Shown here: piece after piece, positions 42,454-51,490 of the stretch | How positions within the stretch are numbered: position 1 is the stretch's first letter | How the letters are laid out: each line of letters begins with the position of its first letter | From: Candidatus Defluviilinea gracilis | GTDB lineage: Bacteria > Chloroflexota > Anaerolineae > Anaerolineales > Villigracilaceae | DNA: 64,000 bases | Assembly (NCBI GenBank): GCA_016716235.1 | Contig: JADJWS010000001.1 | Span: forward strand, 2,249,746 to 2,313,745 | Direction of reading: 5' to 3' | Made by a program: the position numbers and the translations under genes | The notes under the pieces: model-generated | Databases searched by the model: none | Told to the model about the DNA's origin: nothing | Seen by the model: the letters and a program-made list of their open reading frames with translations, nothing else

Positions 42454-42912
42454 TCAACTATTCAAACGCGCTTGCGTATTCCACCCAAGCCAGTAATGCA
42501 GGAGATCGTTCATGAGTTGCTTGAATTCGGGGTAGCCGACCGGTTTCACCAGATAACTATTCGCGTGGTTATAGTAGGCTCTCGAAACGTCTTTTTCCGC
42601 TTCGGAGGTGGTGAGGATGATTACCGGGATCGCTTTCAGGGTTTCATCTTCTTTGATGGTTTTTAAGACGTCGATCCCGTCCACTTTGGGCAGTCGCAGG
42701 TCGAGCAGGATGATCTGGGGCCGCGATTTATTCTCGGGGTTGGAGTATTCGCCTCGGTGTTGCAGAAAATCAAGCGCCGATTGCCCGTCGAAAAAGTGTT
42801 GGACTTCGTTCGCGATACGATGCTCTTCAAGAGTGCGGATGACAAGTTCGGCGTGGTCCGCATTATCTTCTACGAGCATGACAAGGTAGGGTCTCCCGGT
42901 AATTTTCGTCAT
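42454..42912 (-). CDS. Single-domain response regulator (Rcp1-like)
   Basis: The 152-aa receiver domain has acidic residues in VMLVEDNADHAELV, phosphoacceptor Asp in IILLDLRLPKVDGIDVL, Thr-Ser in ILTTSEAEKDV and Lys in SYLVKPVGYPEF. There is no output domain. The extended loop after the phospho-Asp and the DVSRAYYNHANSY pattern resemble Rcp1-type regulators that work with phytochrome or hybrid kinases; no such kinase is adjacent. It is divergent from the STAS operon. Confidence 0.9.
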   Translation of the reverse strand: MTKITGRPYLVMLVEDNADHAELVIRTLEEHRIANEVQHFFDGQSALDFLQHRGEYSNPENKSRPQIILLDLRLPKVDGIDVLKTIKEDETLKAIPVIILTTSEAEKDVSRAYYNHANSYLVKPVGYPEFKQLMNDLLHYWLGWNTQARLNS

Positions 42913-43057
42913 AATGTATAGCTTATTTTGGAACATTCTAACTCATTTTCGGTTTTTGGCGGCGCCTAAATGTCCCAAAATCACAACAAAACCGATAGGA
43001 CAGTCGTGTTATAATTTTGACCGCAATAAAACGCTCATTCAACCTGGAGGATGTACC

Positions 43058-43393
43058 ATGGAAATTTCGACTCAGGAATTCAAACATTGTGAAATGATCA
43101 AAGTCAAGGGACGGGTGGATAGCGCGACGGCTCCGCAACTTGCGCAAGCCCTTGAGAAAGCCAATGAGGAGGGCAAATACAAGTTGGTGATGGATATGAG
43201 CGAACTTGAATACATGTCCAGCGCGGGGTTCCGCGCCTTGCTTGCCGCGCAACGCAATGCGAAGAAATATAATCGCGGCGAGGTTGTGCTCGTCGGCGTG
43301 CCTGACCGGATTCGCGAAGCGCTTGAACTGGCCGGCTTTACAGAACTTTTCAAAACCTTTGACGACCCCCTGCACGCGGTTGGGCATTTCTAA
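43058..43393 (+). CDS. Anti-sigma factor antagonist-like STAS protein (RsbV/SpoIIAA type)
   Basis: The 111-aa STAS domain contains KVKGRVDSATAPQLAQAL and the phosphorylatable serine site LEYMSSAGFRALLAA. In partner switching, the unphosphorylated form binds the kinase-type anti-sigma factor encoded next. CTGGAGGATGTACC precedes ATG 43058, and a TATAAT box lies at 43010-43015. First gene of a three-gene operon. Confidence 0.92.
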   Translation: MEISTQEFKHCEMIKVKGRVDSATAPQLAQALEKANEEGKYKLVMDMSELEYMSSAGFRALLAAQRNAKKYNRGEVVLVGVPDRIREALELAGFTELFKTFDDPLHAVGHF

Positions 43394-43486
43394 ATAGCGG
43401 AGCCTGTTCAGGTTGGAGAAAGACACGAAGGCAACGAGAGAGGAGCCGTTCTCAGCCACCGGTTGAGGCGGCTTCGGTTTTATCGG

Positions 43487-43894
43487 ATGCAGACGGTCCA
43501 GTTCCCGGCACAGTTCGAATTCCTCGACGAGATCCGTGAATTTGTGGGAGTGATTGCCCGCGAAAACGGCTTCAACGACAAGGCTGTTTACAACATCCAG
43601 CTTGCCGCCGACGAAGCCGCATCGAATGTGATCGAACATGCCTATAGAGGGAGCGCGGATGGAATGCTCGAGATCTCCTGCGGTGTGAAAGCCGAGACCC
43701 TGACCATTGTTATGGTCGACCATGGCAAGTCCTTCGATCCTTCGGAAGTGCCGTTGCCTGATATCCAAGCCGACCTGAGTGATCGCAAAATTGGGGGACT
43801 GGGAATTTTTCTCATGCGCAAGTTGATGGATGACTTTGAATACGTTTCAAGCCCGCGCGGTAATACGCTCACAATGACCAAAAGAAAGGCATAA
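43487..43894 (+). CDS. Anti-sigma regulatory factor, HATPase (RsbW/SpoIIAB type)
   Basis: The 135-aa protein is a GHKL ATPase domain: N box LAADEAASNVIEHAY, G1 box VMVDHGKSFDP, G2 box KIGGLGIFLMRKLMDDFEY. It would phosphorylate the STAS protein on serine. The start is not certain; ATG 43487 lacks a clear Shine-Dalgarno and a TTG at 43463 is an alternative. The gap to the phosphatase gene is three bases. Confidence 0.9.
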   Translation: MQTVQFPAQFEFLDEIREFVGVIARENGFNDKAVYNIQLAADEAASNVIEHAYRGSADGMLEISCGVKAETLTIVMVDHGKSFDPSEVPLPDIQADLSDRKIGGLGIFLMRKLMDDFEYVSSPRGNTLTMTKRKA

Positions 43895-43897
43895 GGC

Positions 43898-46800
43898 ATG
43901 AAGCAGGCCTCGTCGTCAGATTGGCGCGATCTTGCCCGTCTGGGAGAGCAACTGCTCAGCGCCGCATCGCTTGCCGAGCAGCGTAACCGCGTTGTGGATG
44001 TGGCGGCGCGCCTGTTGGGCGGCGAAGCGGAGTTGTGGCTTTCTGAATCCATTTTTCGATTGCCGAACACGGAACACGCCTCGATCTTTTCGCCCGAGCC
44101 GACAACCAAAGGCATGCAACGCGCCATGGCGGGCGGCAGGATCGTGGCAGGGAGTAAAGGCGGAAAGTCGAAAAGCGCGGCGCATCCTTCGTGGGCGTCG
44201 ATTCCTCTCATCGATCGCGGCGCCGCCCTAGGGGCGATTCAGATTACCCGTCCAAAGGGGCCCGTTTTCAAGCGAGACGATATAAATCTGCTCGAAGGGT
44301 TGGCAGGCGTTGTGGCTGTGAGTCTGACCGCTTCGCACCGCATCTCGGTTGAGCAATTTCGATTGAACCAGTTAAATCTGGTGAGCCAGGTGAGCGCGCA
44401 GATCGCGAACGTGCTCGATGTCAACGAACTTTCGGAGCGCGTCACCCAACTTATTCAGGAAACGTTCCATTTTTATTACGTGGCGATTTTCACCGTTCGT
44501 GAAAATTCTTCCGCCAACCTTCGTTTCCGTTCGAGCGCCATGGCGCAGCGCAAGGGGAAATCAAAAGCCAAGGTGGCGTTGGATGTGAAGATCGGGCAGG
44601 GGTTGATCGGCGAAGCCGCGTCGGATGGCGAGCGGATCGTCGTGCCGAACGTGAAGAAAGACGCTCGCTTTCGATTCATTGAATCGTTGCCTGAAACGCG
44701 TTCCGAGGTGGTCATCCCGCTTAAGACCGAAGGGCGGGTGCTTGGCGTGCTGGATGTGCAAAGCAATCAGGTCAATGCCTTCCACGCGAACGATCTGTTG
44801 ATCCTCAATGCGCTGGCAGACACGATCGCGCGCGCCATCGAAAGCGCGCGGCTCTACCGCGATCTGCGCCGCCATTCGGACCACCTTGCATTGATCGCCG
44901 ATGTAGGGCGGAGCGCGAGCGCCTCGCTGGAATTGAACACGCTCATGAAGAACGTGTCGGACTTGATCCACGAGCGATTCAAGGTTCCGCATGTGCATTT
45001 ATTTACCGTTCATCGCAACCGCCGCGTCATTGAATATCAGGCGGGTAGCGGCGAACGCGACGCGGGCTCGGAGGGGTTTGCGATCTCCATGGATAACTCC
45101 TTGGGCATCATCCCCTGGGTGGCGCGCGAAGGGAAGACGGTGATTACCAACGATGTGCGCAAGGATAAACGCTATGTGCCCTCGCCTTTTCCGCCGGAAA
45201 ACACCAAATCCGAAATCTGCGTGCCGTTGTTATACGATGGCGAAGTGGTCGGCTTGCTCGATATTCAAGCGGACCGCTACAACGCCTTTACCGCGGAGGA
45301 TAAATTCATGTTCGAGGCGGTGGCAGATCATATTGCCATTGCTATTCACAACGCCGCGCTCTATCGGTCGGAGCAATGGCGGCGGCGCGTGGCAGACAGC
45401 CTGCGCGAGGTCGCCGGCTTGATCTCGGCAGACGAAGATGTGGATGATGTGCTGGATGTGATCCTCGCCGAATTGGAACGCAACCTGCCTGTGGATGTTT
45501 CCGCGATCTGGTTGCTGGAAGACGACCAGTTGTACCTTGCCGCGAGTCATAATATCGATGAGGGTGTGCTTGAAAAAGCGTTGTATGGTTCGGTGGAAGC
45601 ATACGACGGGTTGATGCAAGTCGTTCATTCTCAAAATGCCGAGATACGAAAGCCGACAGACCCGCTGTGGGTTTCCGGTATAGCGGCAGGTTTCGACCAG
45701 AGCTATTCCGCGCTGGCTGTGCCGTTGCGCGTGGGAGACCAACCCTTTGGCGTGATCACCCTCGCGCATAACGCGGCAGGCAGATATGGGCGTGAAGCGC
45801 AAGCTGTGGCTACCACGTTCGCCAGTTACGCGGCGGTCGCCATTGAAAACACGCGCTTGTACGATGTGGCGCAGGAACAGGCGTACGCGTCGGCGGCGTT
45901 GTTGCAGGTGGCGCAGGCAATCGTCAGCCTGAATGATCTCGATGAAATTCTCGGCACGATCATCCGTATCATGCCGATCCTCACCGGTGTGCAACGCGCC
46001 GCTTTGTATCAATGGGATGCTTCTCATGAGCAATTTGCGCCCACGCAAAATTATGGGCTGAGCGTCGAGGATGAAAGGCAATTCTGGGAGCGGTCGTTTT
46101 CACCGGGTGAATTTACTTTCCTCGATTTATGCCGCGGCGCCACGGGGATGTTAGCGTGTCCGCTCGAAGGACAGGGAGGGTTACAGGCGTGGTTATCAGC
46201 CAGCCCGTCGGAGGAAGCGAATCTTGCCAACCCCAACGCCTTGTTGTTCGCCGTCCCGATCGCCGTCAAGGATACGTTGTACGGCGTGATGCTCATCGAA
46301 GAGGCGGAGGGAGGATTGCGTTTCCGCGCCCGCCGCCTGGAAATCATTACCGGAATCGCCCAACAAGCCGCGCTGGCGATTCAAAACGACCTTCTGCAAA
46401 AGGAGATGGTGGTGCGCGAGCGCCTCGAAACGGAAGTGCAGTTGGCTCGCCAAATTCAGCAGACCTTCCTCCCCGACGCGCTCCCGCAAGTGGAGGGCTG
46501 GGACTTCTCAGCGCGTTGGAAAACGGCGCGCCAGGTGGGCGGCGATTTCTACGATGTGTTCGACCTGCCCAACGGAAGGATCGGTTTGTTCATCGCGGAT
46601 GTGGCAGATAAAGGCGTGCCGGCGGCGTTGTTCATGGCGCTCACGCGGACGCTGGTGCGAGCCGCCGTGCTCGAGACCGAGTCGCCTGCCCAGGCGTTGG
46701 CGCGCGTCAACGAGCTTTTGATTCCCGATACGCGCCAGGGGATGTTCGTCACGGCGATTTATGCGGTGCTGGATACCGCCAGCAACGAATTAACCTATGT

Positions 46801-47146
46801 CAACGCGGGGCACAACCCGCCGATCTGGGTGAAACAGGATGGCTCGATCGAAAAACTTACCCGAACTGCCATTGCCCTCGGCGTTTCGACGGATCATGGC
46901 GTCGAACAGAAGACCATCCAACTGGCGGGCGGTGATAACATCCTTTTCTATACTGATGGCTTGACCGAATCGTTCAATAACGAAAGCGAATTTTTTGGAG
47001 AAGCGCGACTCATCGACGCCTTGTTGACAAATCTCTGCGCCTCGGCTTCAGATTTGATCGACGTGGTGGAAAAAGCGCTGCTCGATTTTATTCAAGATAT
47101 GCCTCCCGCCGATGATTTAACGATGCTGGCAGTGAGACGGATGTGA
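43898..47146 (+). CDS. Multi-GAF sensor with SpoIIE/PP2C phosphatase (RsbU-like)
   Basis: The 1082-aa cytoplasmic protein has four to five GAF-type sensor domains (about residues 20-150, 165-320, 335-485, 500-650 and 665-820) and a C-terminal PPM phosphatase (from about 850). The phosphatase motifs are RQVGGDFYDVF, FIADVADKGVPAALFMAL, FYTDGLTES and PPADDLTMLAVRR, so the metal-binding Asp residues are intact. It would dephosphorylate the STAS protein in response to small-molecule or redox signals. No sigma-B-type gene is adjacent, so the output may be another partner. Confidence 0.92.
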   Translation: MKQASSSDWRDLARLGEQLLSAASLAEQRNRVVDVAARLLGGEAELWLSESIFRLPNTEHASIFSPEPTTKGMQRAMAGGRIVAGSKGGKSKSAAHPSWASIPLIDRGAALGAIQITRPKGPVFKRDDINLLEGLAGVVAVSLTASHRISVEQFRLNQLNLVSQVSAQIANVLDVNELSERVTQLIQETFHFYYVAIFTVRENSSANLRFRSSAMAQRKGKSKAKVALDVKIGQGLIGEAASDGERIVVPNVKKDARFRFIESLPETRSEVVIPLKTEGRVLGVLDVQSNQVNAFHANDLLILNALADTIARAIESARLYRDLRRHSDHLALIADVGRSASASLELNTLMKNVSDLIHERFKVPHVHLFTVHRNRRVIEYQAGSGERDAGSEGFAISMDNSLGIIPWVAREGKTVITNDVRKDKRYVPSPFPPENTKSEICVPLLYDGEVVGLLDIQADRYNAFTAEDKFMFEAVADHIAIAIHNAALYRSEQWRRRVADSLREVAGLISADEDVDDVLDVILAELERNLPVDVSAIWLLEDDQLYLAASHNIDEGVLEKALYGSVEAYDGLMQVVHSQNAEIRKPTDPLWVSGIAAGFDQSYSALAVPLRVGDQPFGVITLAHNAAGRYGREAQAVATTFASYAAVAIENTRLYDVAQEQAYASAALLQVAQAIVSLNDLDEILGTIIRIMPILTGVQRAALYQWDASHEQFAPTQNYGLSVEDERQFWERSFSPGEFTFLDLCRGATGMLACPLEGQGGLQAWLSASPSEEANLANPNALLFAVPIAVKDTLYGVMLIEEAEGGLRFRARRLEIITGIAQQAALAIQNDLLQKEMVVRERLETEVQLARQIQQTFLPDALPQVEGWDFSARWKTARQVGGDFYDVFDLPNGRIGLFIADVADKGVPAALFMALTRTLVRAAVLETESPAQALARVNELLIPDTRQGMFVTAIYAVLDTASNELTYVNAGHNPPIWVKQDGSIEKLTRTAIALGVSTDHGVEQKTIQLAGGDNILFYTDGLTESFNNESEFFGEARLIDALLTNLCASASDLIDVVEKALLDFIQDMPPADDLTMLAVRRM

Positions 47147-47186
47147 AGCGCGGGTATTTGTGGTTGACCGGACGGTTTGTAAATAA

Positions 47187-47220
47187 AAAACCCGCTTCGT
47201 TCTTGAAGCGAGTTTTCTGT
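47187..47220 (+). terminator. Terminator of the partner-switching operon
   Basis: AAAACCCGCTTC (47187-47198) pairs with GAAGCGAGTTTT (47205-47216), one mismatch, followed by a short T-rich tail. In the next 180 bp to the zinc-ribbon gene I see only short repeat-like words. Confidence 0.75.
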
Positions 47221-47398
47221 TCACTGATGTTACGCAGTCGGGGTTGATTCGGCTCTCGTCATGCGACATGTGGCAGATTATCAATTAAACCAAGCAATCT
47301 CTCCGCCACAGTTTGAACCATGGCGACACTGAGTCGCGGAGTTTTGAATTGCGTTTCTCAGCGTCCAAACAAGAAAAGGTCAGGTGGCGAGTTGATTT

Positions 47399-47923
47399 TT
47401 ATCCTTCTGCTTTGACTTCCCCGGCGGTTTCGTCTACTTTTAACCCGCGCAGGGCATCGTCCAAGCTTGTCGCGTCGCGGCGCGCGCCGGTGGCGGAAGC
47501 GCCGCAGTAGGGGCAGATGTTCCACGGGAGTTCCATCAGTTTGTTGCAGTTCTCGCAGTTCTTTTTCAATTTGGTGTGACAGTTCGGGCATACCTGCCAG
47601 TCATCTTTGACGCGCCGTTCGCAACCGGGGCAGAGGGGTAAATCTTCGAGAGCCTGAAGGAGCGCTTCTTCTTCCAACGTCTTTTGGTAATCTTCTTCGA
47701 GGGTCTTCGGCGGGCGTAGGATCAAATACACGAGGATGCCCGGCAGACTCAATACGGCGACAAGAAGCGTTGCCAGGGTCTGCGCGAGCGGATCGCGCGC
47801 GCGCGTGCGGATATCGCGATACGTCCAAATGACGAGCGCGATCCATAACGCGGCGATGAAGGCGGCGCCGAAACCTGTCAAGACCAGGATAATGTTGCTG
47901 AGAAATGAGGGGTCAAGATTCAT
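47399..47923 (-). CDS. Membrane protein with double zinc ribbon
   Basis: The 174-aa protein has two membrane helices (residues 8-32 and 46-68), then a basic-acidic linker and a double zinc ribbon: CPGCERRVKDDWQVCPNC and CENCNKLMELPWNICPYCG. It resembles DZR-type proteins with the ribbons in the cytoplasm. The C-terminal segment ALRGLKVDETAGE is acidic. Function unknown. ATG 47923 is chosen because it directly precedes the membrane helix; longer starts run into the mobile element upstream. Confidence 0.8.
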   Translation of the reverse strand: MNLDPSFLSNIILVLTGFGAAFIAALWIALVIWTYRDIRTRARDPLAQTLATLLVAVLSLPGILVYLILRPPKTLEEDYQKTLEEEALLQALEDLPLCPGCERRVKDDWQVCPNCHTKLKKNCENCNKLMELPWNICPYCGASATGARRDATSLDDALRGLKVDETAGEVKAEG

Positions 47924-47970
47924 AACGTGTCGATATTTTATCTCATATTGCGAAGCGCGGGAACTTTGGG

Positions 47971-48123
47971 TATAAGGCAATCGCATTTGAAAATCTCGAG
48001 GCTCAAAACACGGTGTTTTGCCTTCGAATCTGCTACTCTTCGCCAATCTGCGCGAAATTTTCCGAGAAAGATTAGCGTGAATTCGTGAGGATTAGCGGAA
48101 AAAAACCAAATGCGATTGCCCTA
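47971..48123. mobile_element. 153-bp MITE-like element with 9-bp target duplication
   Basis: Terminal inverted repeats GGCAATCGCATTTG (left) and CAAATGCGATTGCC (right) end the element just inside TATAA and CTA. AACTTTGGG occurs directly on both sides (47962-47970 and 48124-48132). There is no ORF. This accounts for most of the 324-bp gap between the zinc-ribbon gene and terC; the remaining 115 bp before terC show no recognised riboswitch. Confidence 0.78.
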
Positions 48124-48247
48124 AACTTTGGGAGGTGCAACTTTGTGTGTGGCGAAGACGCCTGTTTCGCCGCGCCCGGAAATTTCAACTGCAAGGCGAA
48201 TCCATGTTCGGGTATACTTTGCCTCATTCAAATTATAGGAGTCTTAC

Positions 48248-49078
48248 ATGGAGTGGCTTTTACAACCCCAAACTTGGATCGCGTTCCTCACGCTCGTTGT
48301 GCTGGAACTCGTCCTCGGCGTGGATAATATTATCTTTATTTCGATTCTGGCGGGCAAGTTGCCCGTTGAAGATCAGTCGCGCGCCCGTACCACAGGCATT
48401 TTGTTGGCGGTGGTGACGCGGTTGCTGTTGTTGTTCTCTCTCTCGTGGATCATCAACCTCAAGGATCCCATATTTACCGTGATGGGGTATACCCTTTCCG
48501 AGCGCGACATCGTCCTTCTGGCGGGCGGCATTTTCTTGATCTGGAAAGCCACGCGCGAAATTCATGAGAAACTGGAAGGCTCCGAAGGACATGCCTCCGC
48601 CAAAGTCCATGCCTCGTTTTGGAGCGTGATCGTTCAGATCATGTTGTTGGACATCGTCTTCTCGCTCGATTCGGTCATCACCGCCGTCGGCATGGTGGAT
48701 GAGTTGCCGATCATGATCGCGGCGGTCATCATCGCCGCATTAGTGATGATCTTCCTTGCCGCCCCTCTCAGCAATTTTGTCGAGGGACATCCCACGATCA
48801 AGATGCTTGCGCTCAGTTTCTTGCTGTTGATTGGCTTTACGCTGGTCGTCGAAAGTCTTGACGTGCACATCCCGAAGGGATATATCTACTTCGCCATGGG
48901 CTTCTCTGTGATGGTGGAAACGCTGAACTTGCGGATGCGCCAACGCTCCGAGCCTGTGCAACTGCGCAGTCCATACCAAGCCAGCGCTCCTGTCCCTGCG
49001 ATGGCGGAGGTGTCGGCTCCAAAGACCCGTTCGGTGAAATCTATCCCAAAAAAGAAATCTACAAAGAAACGAAAATAA
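48248..49078 (+). CDS. TerC family integral membrane protein
   Basis: A 276-aa protein with seven predicted helices and the TerC acidic motifs ELVLGVDNIIFISILAGKLP and MLLDIVFSLDSVITAVGM. The family is linked to tellurite resistance and to Mn2+ or Ca2+ export that supports secreted protein metalation. The C-terminal 50 residues are Ala-Pro-Lys rich and cytoplasmic. AGGAGTCTTAC precedes the ATG. Many terC genes carry a Mn riboswitch; none is recognised here. Confidence 0.92.
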   Translation: MEWLLQPQTWIAFLTLVVLELVLGVDNIIFISILAGKLPVEDQSRARTTGILLAVVTRLLLLFSLSWIINLKDPIFTVMGYTLSERDIVLLAGGIFLIWKATREIHEKLEGSEGHASAKVHASFWSVIVQIMLLDIVFSLDSVITAVGMVDELPIMIAAVIIAALVMIFLAAPLSNFVEGHPTIKMLALSFLLLIGFTLVVESLDVHIPKGYIYFAMGFSVMVETLNLRMRQRSEPVQLRSPYQASAPVPAMAEVSAPKTRSVKSIPKKKSTKKRK

Positions 49079-49087
49079 CGTCGAATC

Positions 49088-49122
49088 AAAAAGGACTTCC
49101 GAGAAATACGGAAGTCCTTTTT
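49088..49122 (+). terminator. Rho-independent terminator of terC
   Basis: A stem of about 13 bp (AAAAGGACTTCCG with its complement) and a run of T, ending next to a heptamer tract. Confidence 0.92.
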
Positions 49123-49127
49123 GCACA

Positions 49128-49169
49128 CTGCTCACTGCTCACTGCTCACTACTCACTGCTCACTGCTTT
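49128..49169. repeat. Heptamer tract, 6 units, ending at the pyrG stop codon
   Basis: CTGCTCA three times, CTACTCA, CTGCTCA and CTGCTTT in phase; the last base touches the stop codon of pyrG on the opposite strand. Confidence 0.85.
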
Positions 49170-50776
49170 CACTTCCTCCCATCCCTCACCGCTTTCATAA
49201 ACCCCACAAACAACGGATGCGGCTTCATCGGGCGCGACAAAAACTCAGGGTGGAACTGACTCGCCACCATGAATGGATGATCCTCGATCTCGACGATTTC
49301 CACCAGTTTGCCGTCGGGAGACATGCCTGAGAAAACCATGCCTGCCTTCTCAAAATCTTTTTTGTAATTGTTGTTGAACTCGAAGCGATGGCGGTGACGT
49401 TCCTCCACTTTTTTCTCGCCGTAGGCTTTGGCGGCTTTCGAGCCTTCCTGCAATTCGCAGGGATATAAGCCGAGCCGCATCGTGCCGCCCATGTCGGTGA
49501 TCGCGCGTTGGTCGAGCATCAAGTCAATGACGGGATATTCCGAGCCGCGATCAAACTCAGAGGAGTTGGCATCTTCGTGATTCAACACGCCGCGCGCGAA
49601 TTCAATGCACATCACTTGCATCCCCAAACACAGACCGAGATACGGAACTTTCTTCTCGCGCGCATACCGCGCCGCTAAAATTTTCCCTTCGATGCCGCGC
49701 GAGCCGAACCCGCCAGGGACGAGGATGCCATCCGCGTTTTGCACCACATCCCAGCCTTTGTCTTTTTCGAGGTCAGCCGCGTGCACCCAGCCGATCTCCA
49801 CTTCCACGTCGTTGGCGAGCGCGGCATGTTTCAACGCCTCGCGCACCGACATATACGCGTCTTGCAGTTCGACATATTTTCCAACCAAGGCAACTTTCAC
49901 CGTTTGCTTCGGTTTTCTCACGCGCTCCACAAGTTTCTCCCATGGCTTCATGTCCACCCTGCGCGTGGCTTTCATGTTCAACTTCTCAACGAGATAATCG
50001 CTGACGCCCGCCTTCTCCAACAAAAGCGGGACTTCATACAACACATCGCTCGTGATCATCGGCACGACGGCTTCTTTTTCCACGTCGCAGAACAGCGCGA
50101 TCTTGTCGCAAATATCTTTGTCAACAGGATAATCTGAACGCGCGATGATCATGTTTGGCGAAATACCGATCGAGCGCAACGCCGCCACGGAGTGTTGCGT
50201 GGGCTTGGTCTTGATCTCGCCCGTCGCTTTGATGTACGGCAACCACGTCACGTGGATGAAGAACACGTTCTCGCGCCCGACCTCGTTGCGGAGTTGTCTC
50301 AGCACTTCGAGAAACGGCTGCGACTCGATGTCGCCAACCGTCCCGCCGACCTCGACCAGTACAATATCGGCATTCGTCTCTTTGCCAATGGACGCGACTC
50401 GCCGCTTGATCTCATTCGTAATGTGCGGAATGACCTGAATCGTCCCGCCAAGAAAATCGCCGCGCCGTTCTTTGCCGATGATCTCGGCGTAGACCTGTCC
50501 GCTGGTGAAGTTGGACGAACGGCTGAGGCGGATGTCAATGAATCGTTCGTAGTGACCCAGATCGAGGTCCGTTTCCGCGCCGTCATCGAGCACGTACACC
50601 TCTCCATGTTGGTACGGACTCATCGTGCCAGGGTCCACGTTGATATACGGATCCAATTTCTGCACGGTCACATTGAAACCTCGTTCCTTCAGCAAGAGTC
50701 CTGTCGCCGCCGCAGTCACGCCTTTGCCAACCGAAGAAACAACCCCGCCCGTGAAAAATAAATATTTTGTGGTCAT
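49169..50776 (-). CDS. pyrG: CTP synthase
   Basis: The 535-aa enzyme has the synthetase domain (KYLFFTGGVVSSVGKGVTAAATG, residues 1-265) and a class I glutaminase domain (YLGLCLGMQVMCIEFARG with the catalytic Cys, and HPEFLSRPMKPHPLF with His-Glu at the end). It makes CTP from UTP, ATP and glutamine. ATG 50776 is selected because the product then begins at the conserved N-terminus. The GGAG that acts as Shine-Dalgarno is part of the octamer repeat upstream. Confidence 0.96.
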   Translation of the reverse strand: MTTKYLFFTGGVVSSVGKGVTAAATGLLLKERGFNVTVQKLDPYINVDPGTMSPYQHGEVYVLDDGAETDLDLGHYERFIDIRLSRSSNFTSGQVYAEIIGKERRGDFLGGTIQVIPHITNEIKRRVASIGKETNADIVLVEVGGTVGDIESQPFLEVLRQLRNEVGRENVFFIHVTWLPYIKATGEIKTKPTQHSVAALRSIGISPNMIIARSDYPVDKDICDKIALFCDVEKEAVVPMITSDVLYEVPLLLEKAGVSDYLVEKLNMKATRRVDMKPWEKLVERVRKPKQTVKVALVGKYVELQDAYMSVREALKHAALANDVEVEIGWVHAADLEKDKGWDVVQNADGILVPGGFGSRGIEGKILAARYAREKKVPYLGLCLGMQVMCIEFARGVLNHEDANSSEFDRGSEYPVIDLMLDQRAITDMGGTMRLGLYPCELQEGSKAAKAYGEKKVEERHRHRFEFNNNYKKDFEKAGMVFSGMSPDGKLVEIVEIEDHPFMVASQFHPEFLSRPMKPHPLFVGFMKAVRDGRK

Positions 50777-50781
50777 AAAAT

Positions 50782-50837
50782 AATTCTCCAATTCTCTAAT
50801 CCTCTAACCTCTAATCCTCTAATTCTCCAATCCTCTG
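50782..50837. repeat. Octamer/heptamer tract upstream of pyrG
   Basis: Seven units of AATTCTCC/AATCCTCT type, six of 8 bp and one of 7 bp. Read on the minus strand a unit supplies GGAG for pyrG translation. Confidence 0.8.
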
Positions 50838-50865
50838 CCTCAACCCCGCCCTGCCTCCACCCCAT

Positions 50866-50901
50866 TAAAAGAAACGGGGAGGGCGTTTCAGCCCTCCCCG
50901 T
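50866..50901 (-). terminator. Terminator of the roadblock gene
   Basis: An 11-bp perfect GC-rich stem (50874-50884 with 50891-50901), followed on the minus strand by TTTCTTTTAA. Confidence 0.85.
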
Positions 50902-50942
50902 CGGGGATTGCATTTCCTGTGTGTTCTGGCAGTTCTTCGATT

Positions 50943-51317
50943 TCATCCGACCAGTTTCACAATATCTTCCGCGGCGCGCCGCATCTCGAGAAAGATCAAA
51001 CCGAGTTTCGCTTCATGCCGCGCCATGGCAGTTAACACTGCTTCCTGCCCAATAGACGTCAACACGATCGACCCCGCATCGCCTTTGATGTACACCTGCT
51101 CCAACCCTCCGCGTCCCAACTCGTTGGAGATCCGCTCGCCGAGCGAGAGCATCGCCGCCGACATTGCCGACACGCGATCTTCCTCCACGCCTTGCTGCAA
51201 AGCCGAAGCCATGATCAACCCGTCCACAGAAACAACGGCCGAAGCCTCGATATCGGGCGCGGCGGCTTGCATGTTTCGTAATCGGTCCACGATCTGGTCG
51301 GCGCGGGATTTTGCCAT
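50943..51317 (-). CDS. Roadblock/LC7 domain protein
   Basis: The 124-aa protein is one roadblock/LC7 domain: ASAVVSVDGLIMASAL, AMSAAMLSLGERISNELG and VYIKGDAGSIVLTSIGQEAVLTAMA. Members such as MglB regulate small Ras-like GTPases and polarity; no such GTPase gene is adjacent. AGGAG precedes ATG 51317. Confidence 0.9.
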   Translation of the reverse strand: MAKSRADQIVDRLRNMQAAAPDIEASAVVSVDGLIMASALQQGVEEDRVSAMSAAMLSLGERISNELGRGGLEQVYIKGDAGSIVLTSIGQEAVLTAMARHEAKLGLIFLEMRRAAEDIVKLVG

Positions 51318-51490
51318 AACAATTCTCCTAAAATAAATCTGCCAAAGTTTACCATACTTCATTTTGCATGTCATTGCGACGGGTTCCGCGCTTGACTCGG
51401 GCGCGTGATGTTCGCCCGAAGTCGAAGCGTCACTTGCATCATGGAAAATTGACCTCATTTCCCTTCGTGTTAAACTTGAACGTTCGACTA

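Noticed and set aside
48133..48247. Manganese (yybP-ykoY) riboswitch before terC
   Set aside because: The conserved loop sequences of that aptamer were not found; part of the leader is occupied by the MITE end.
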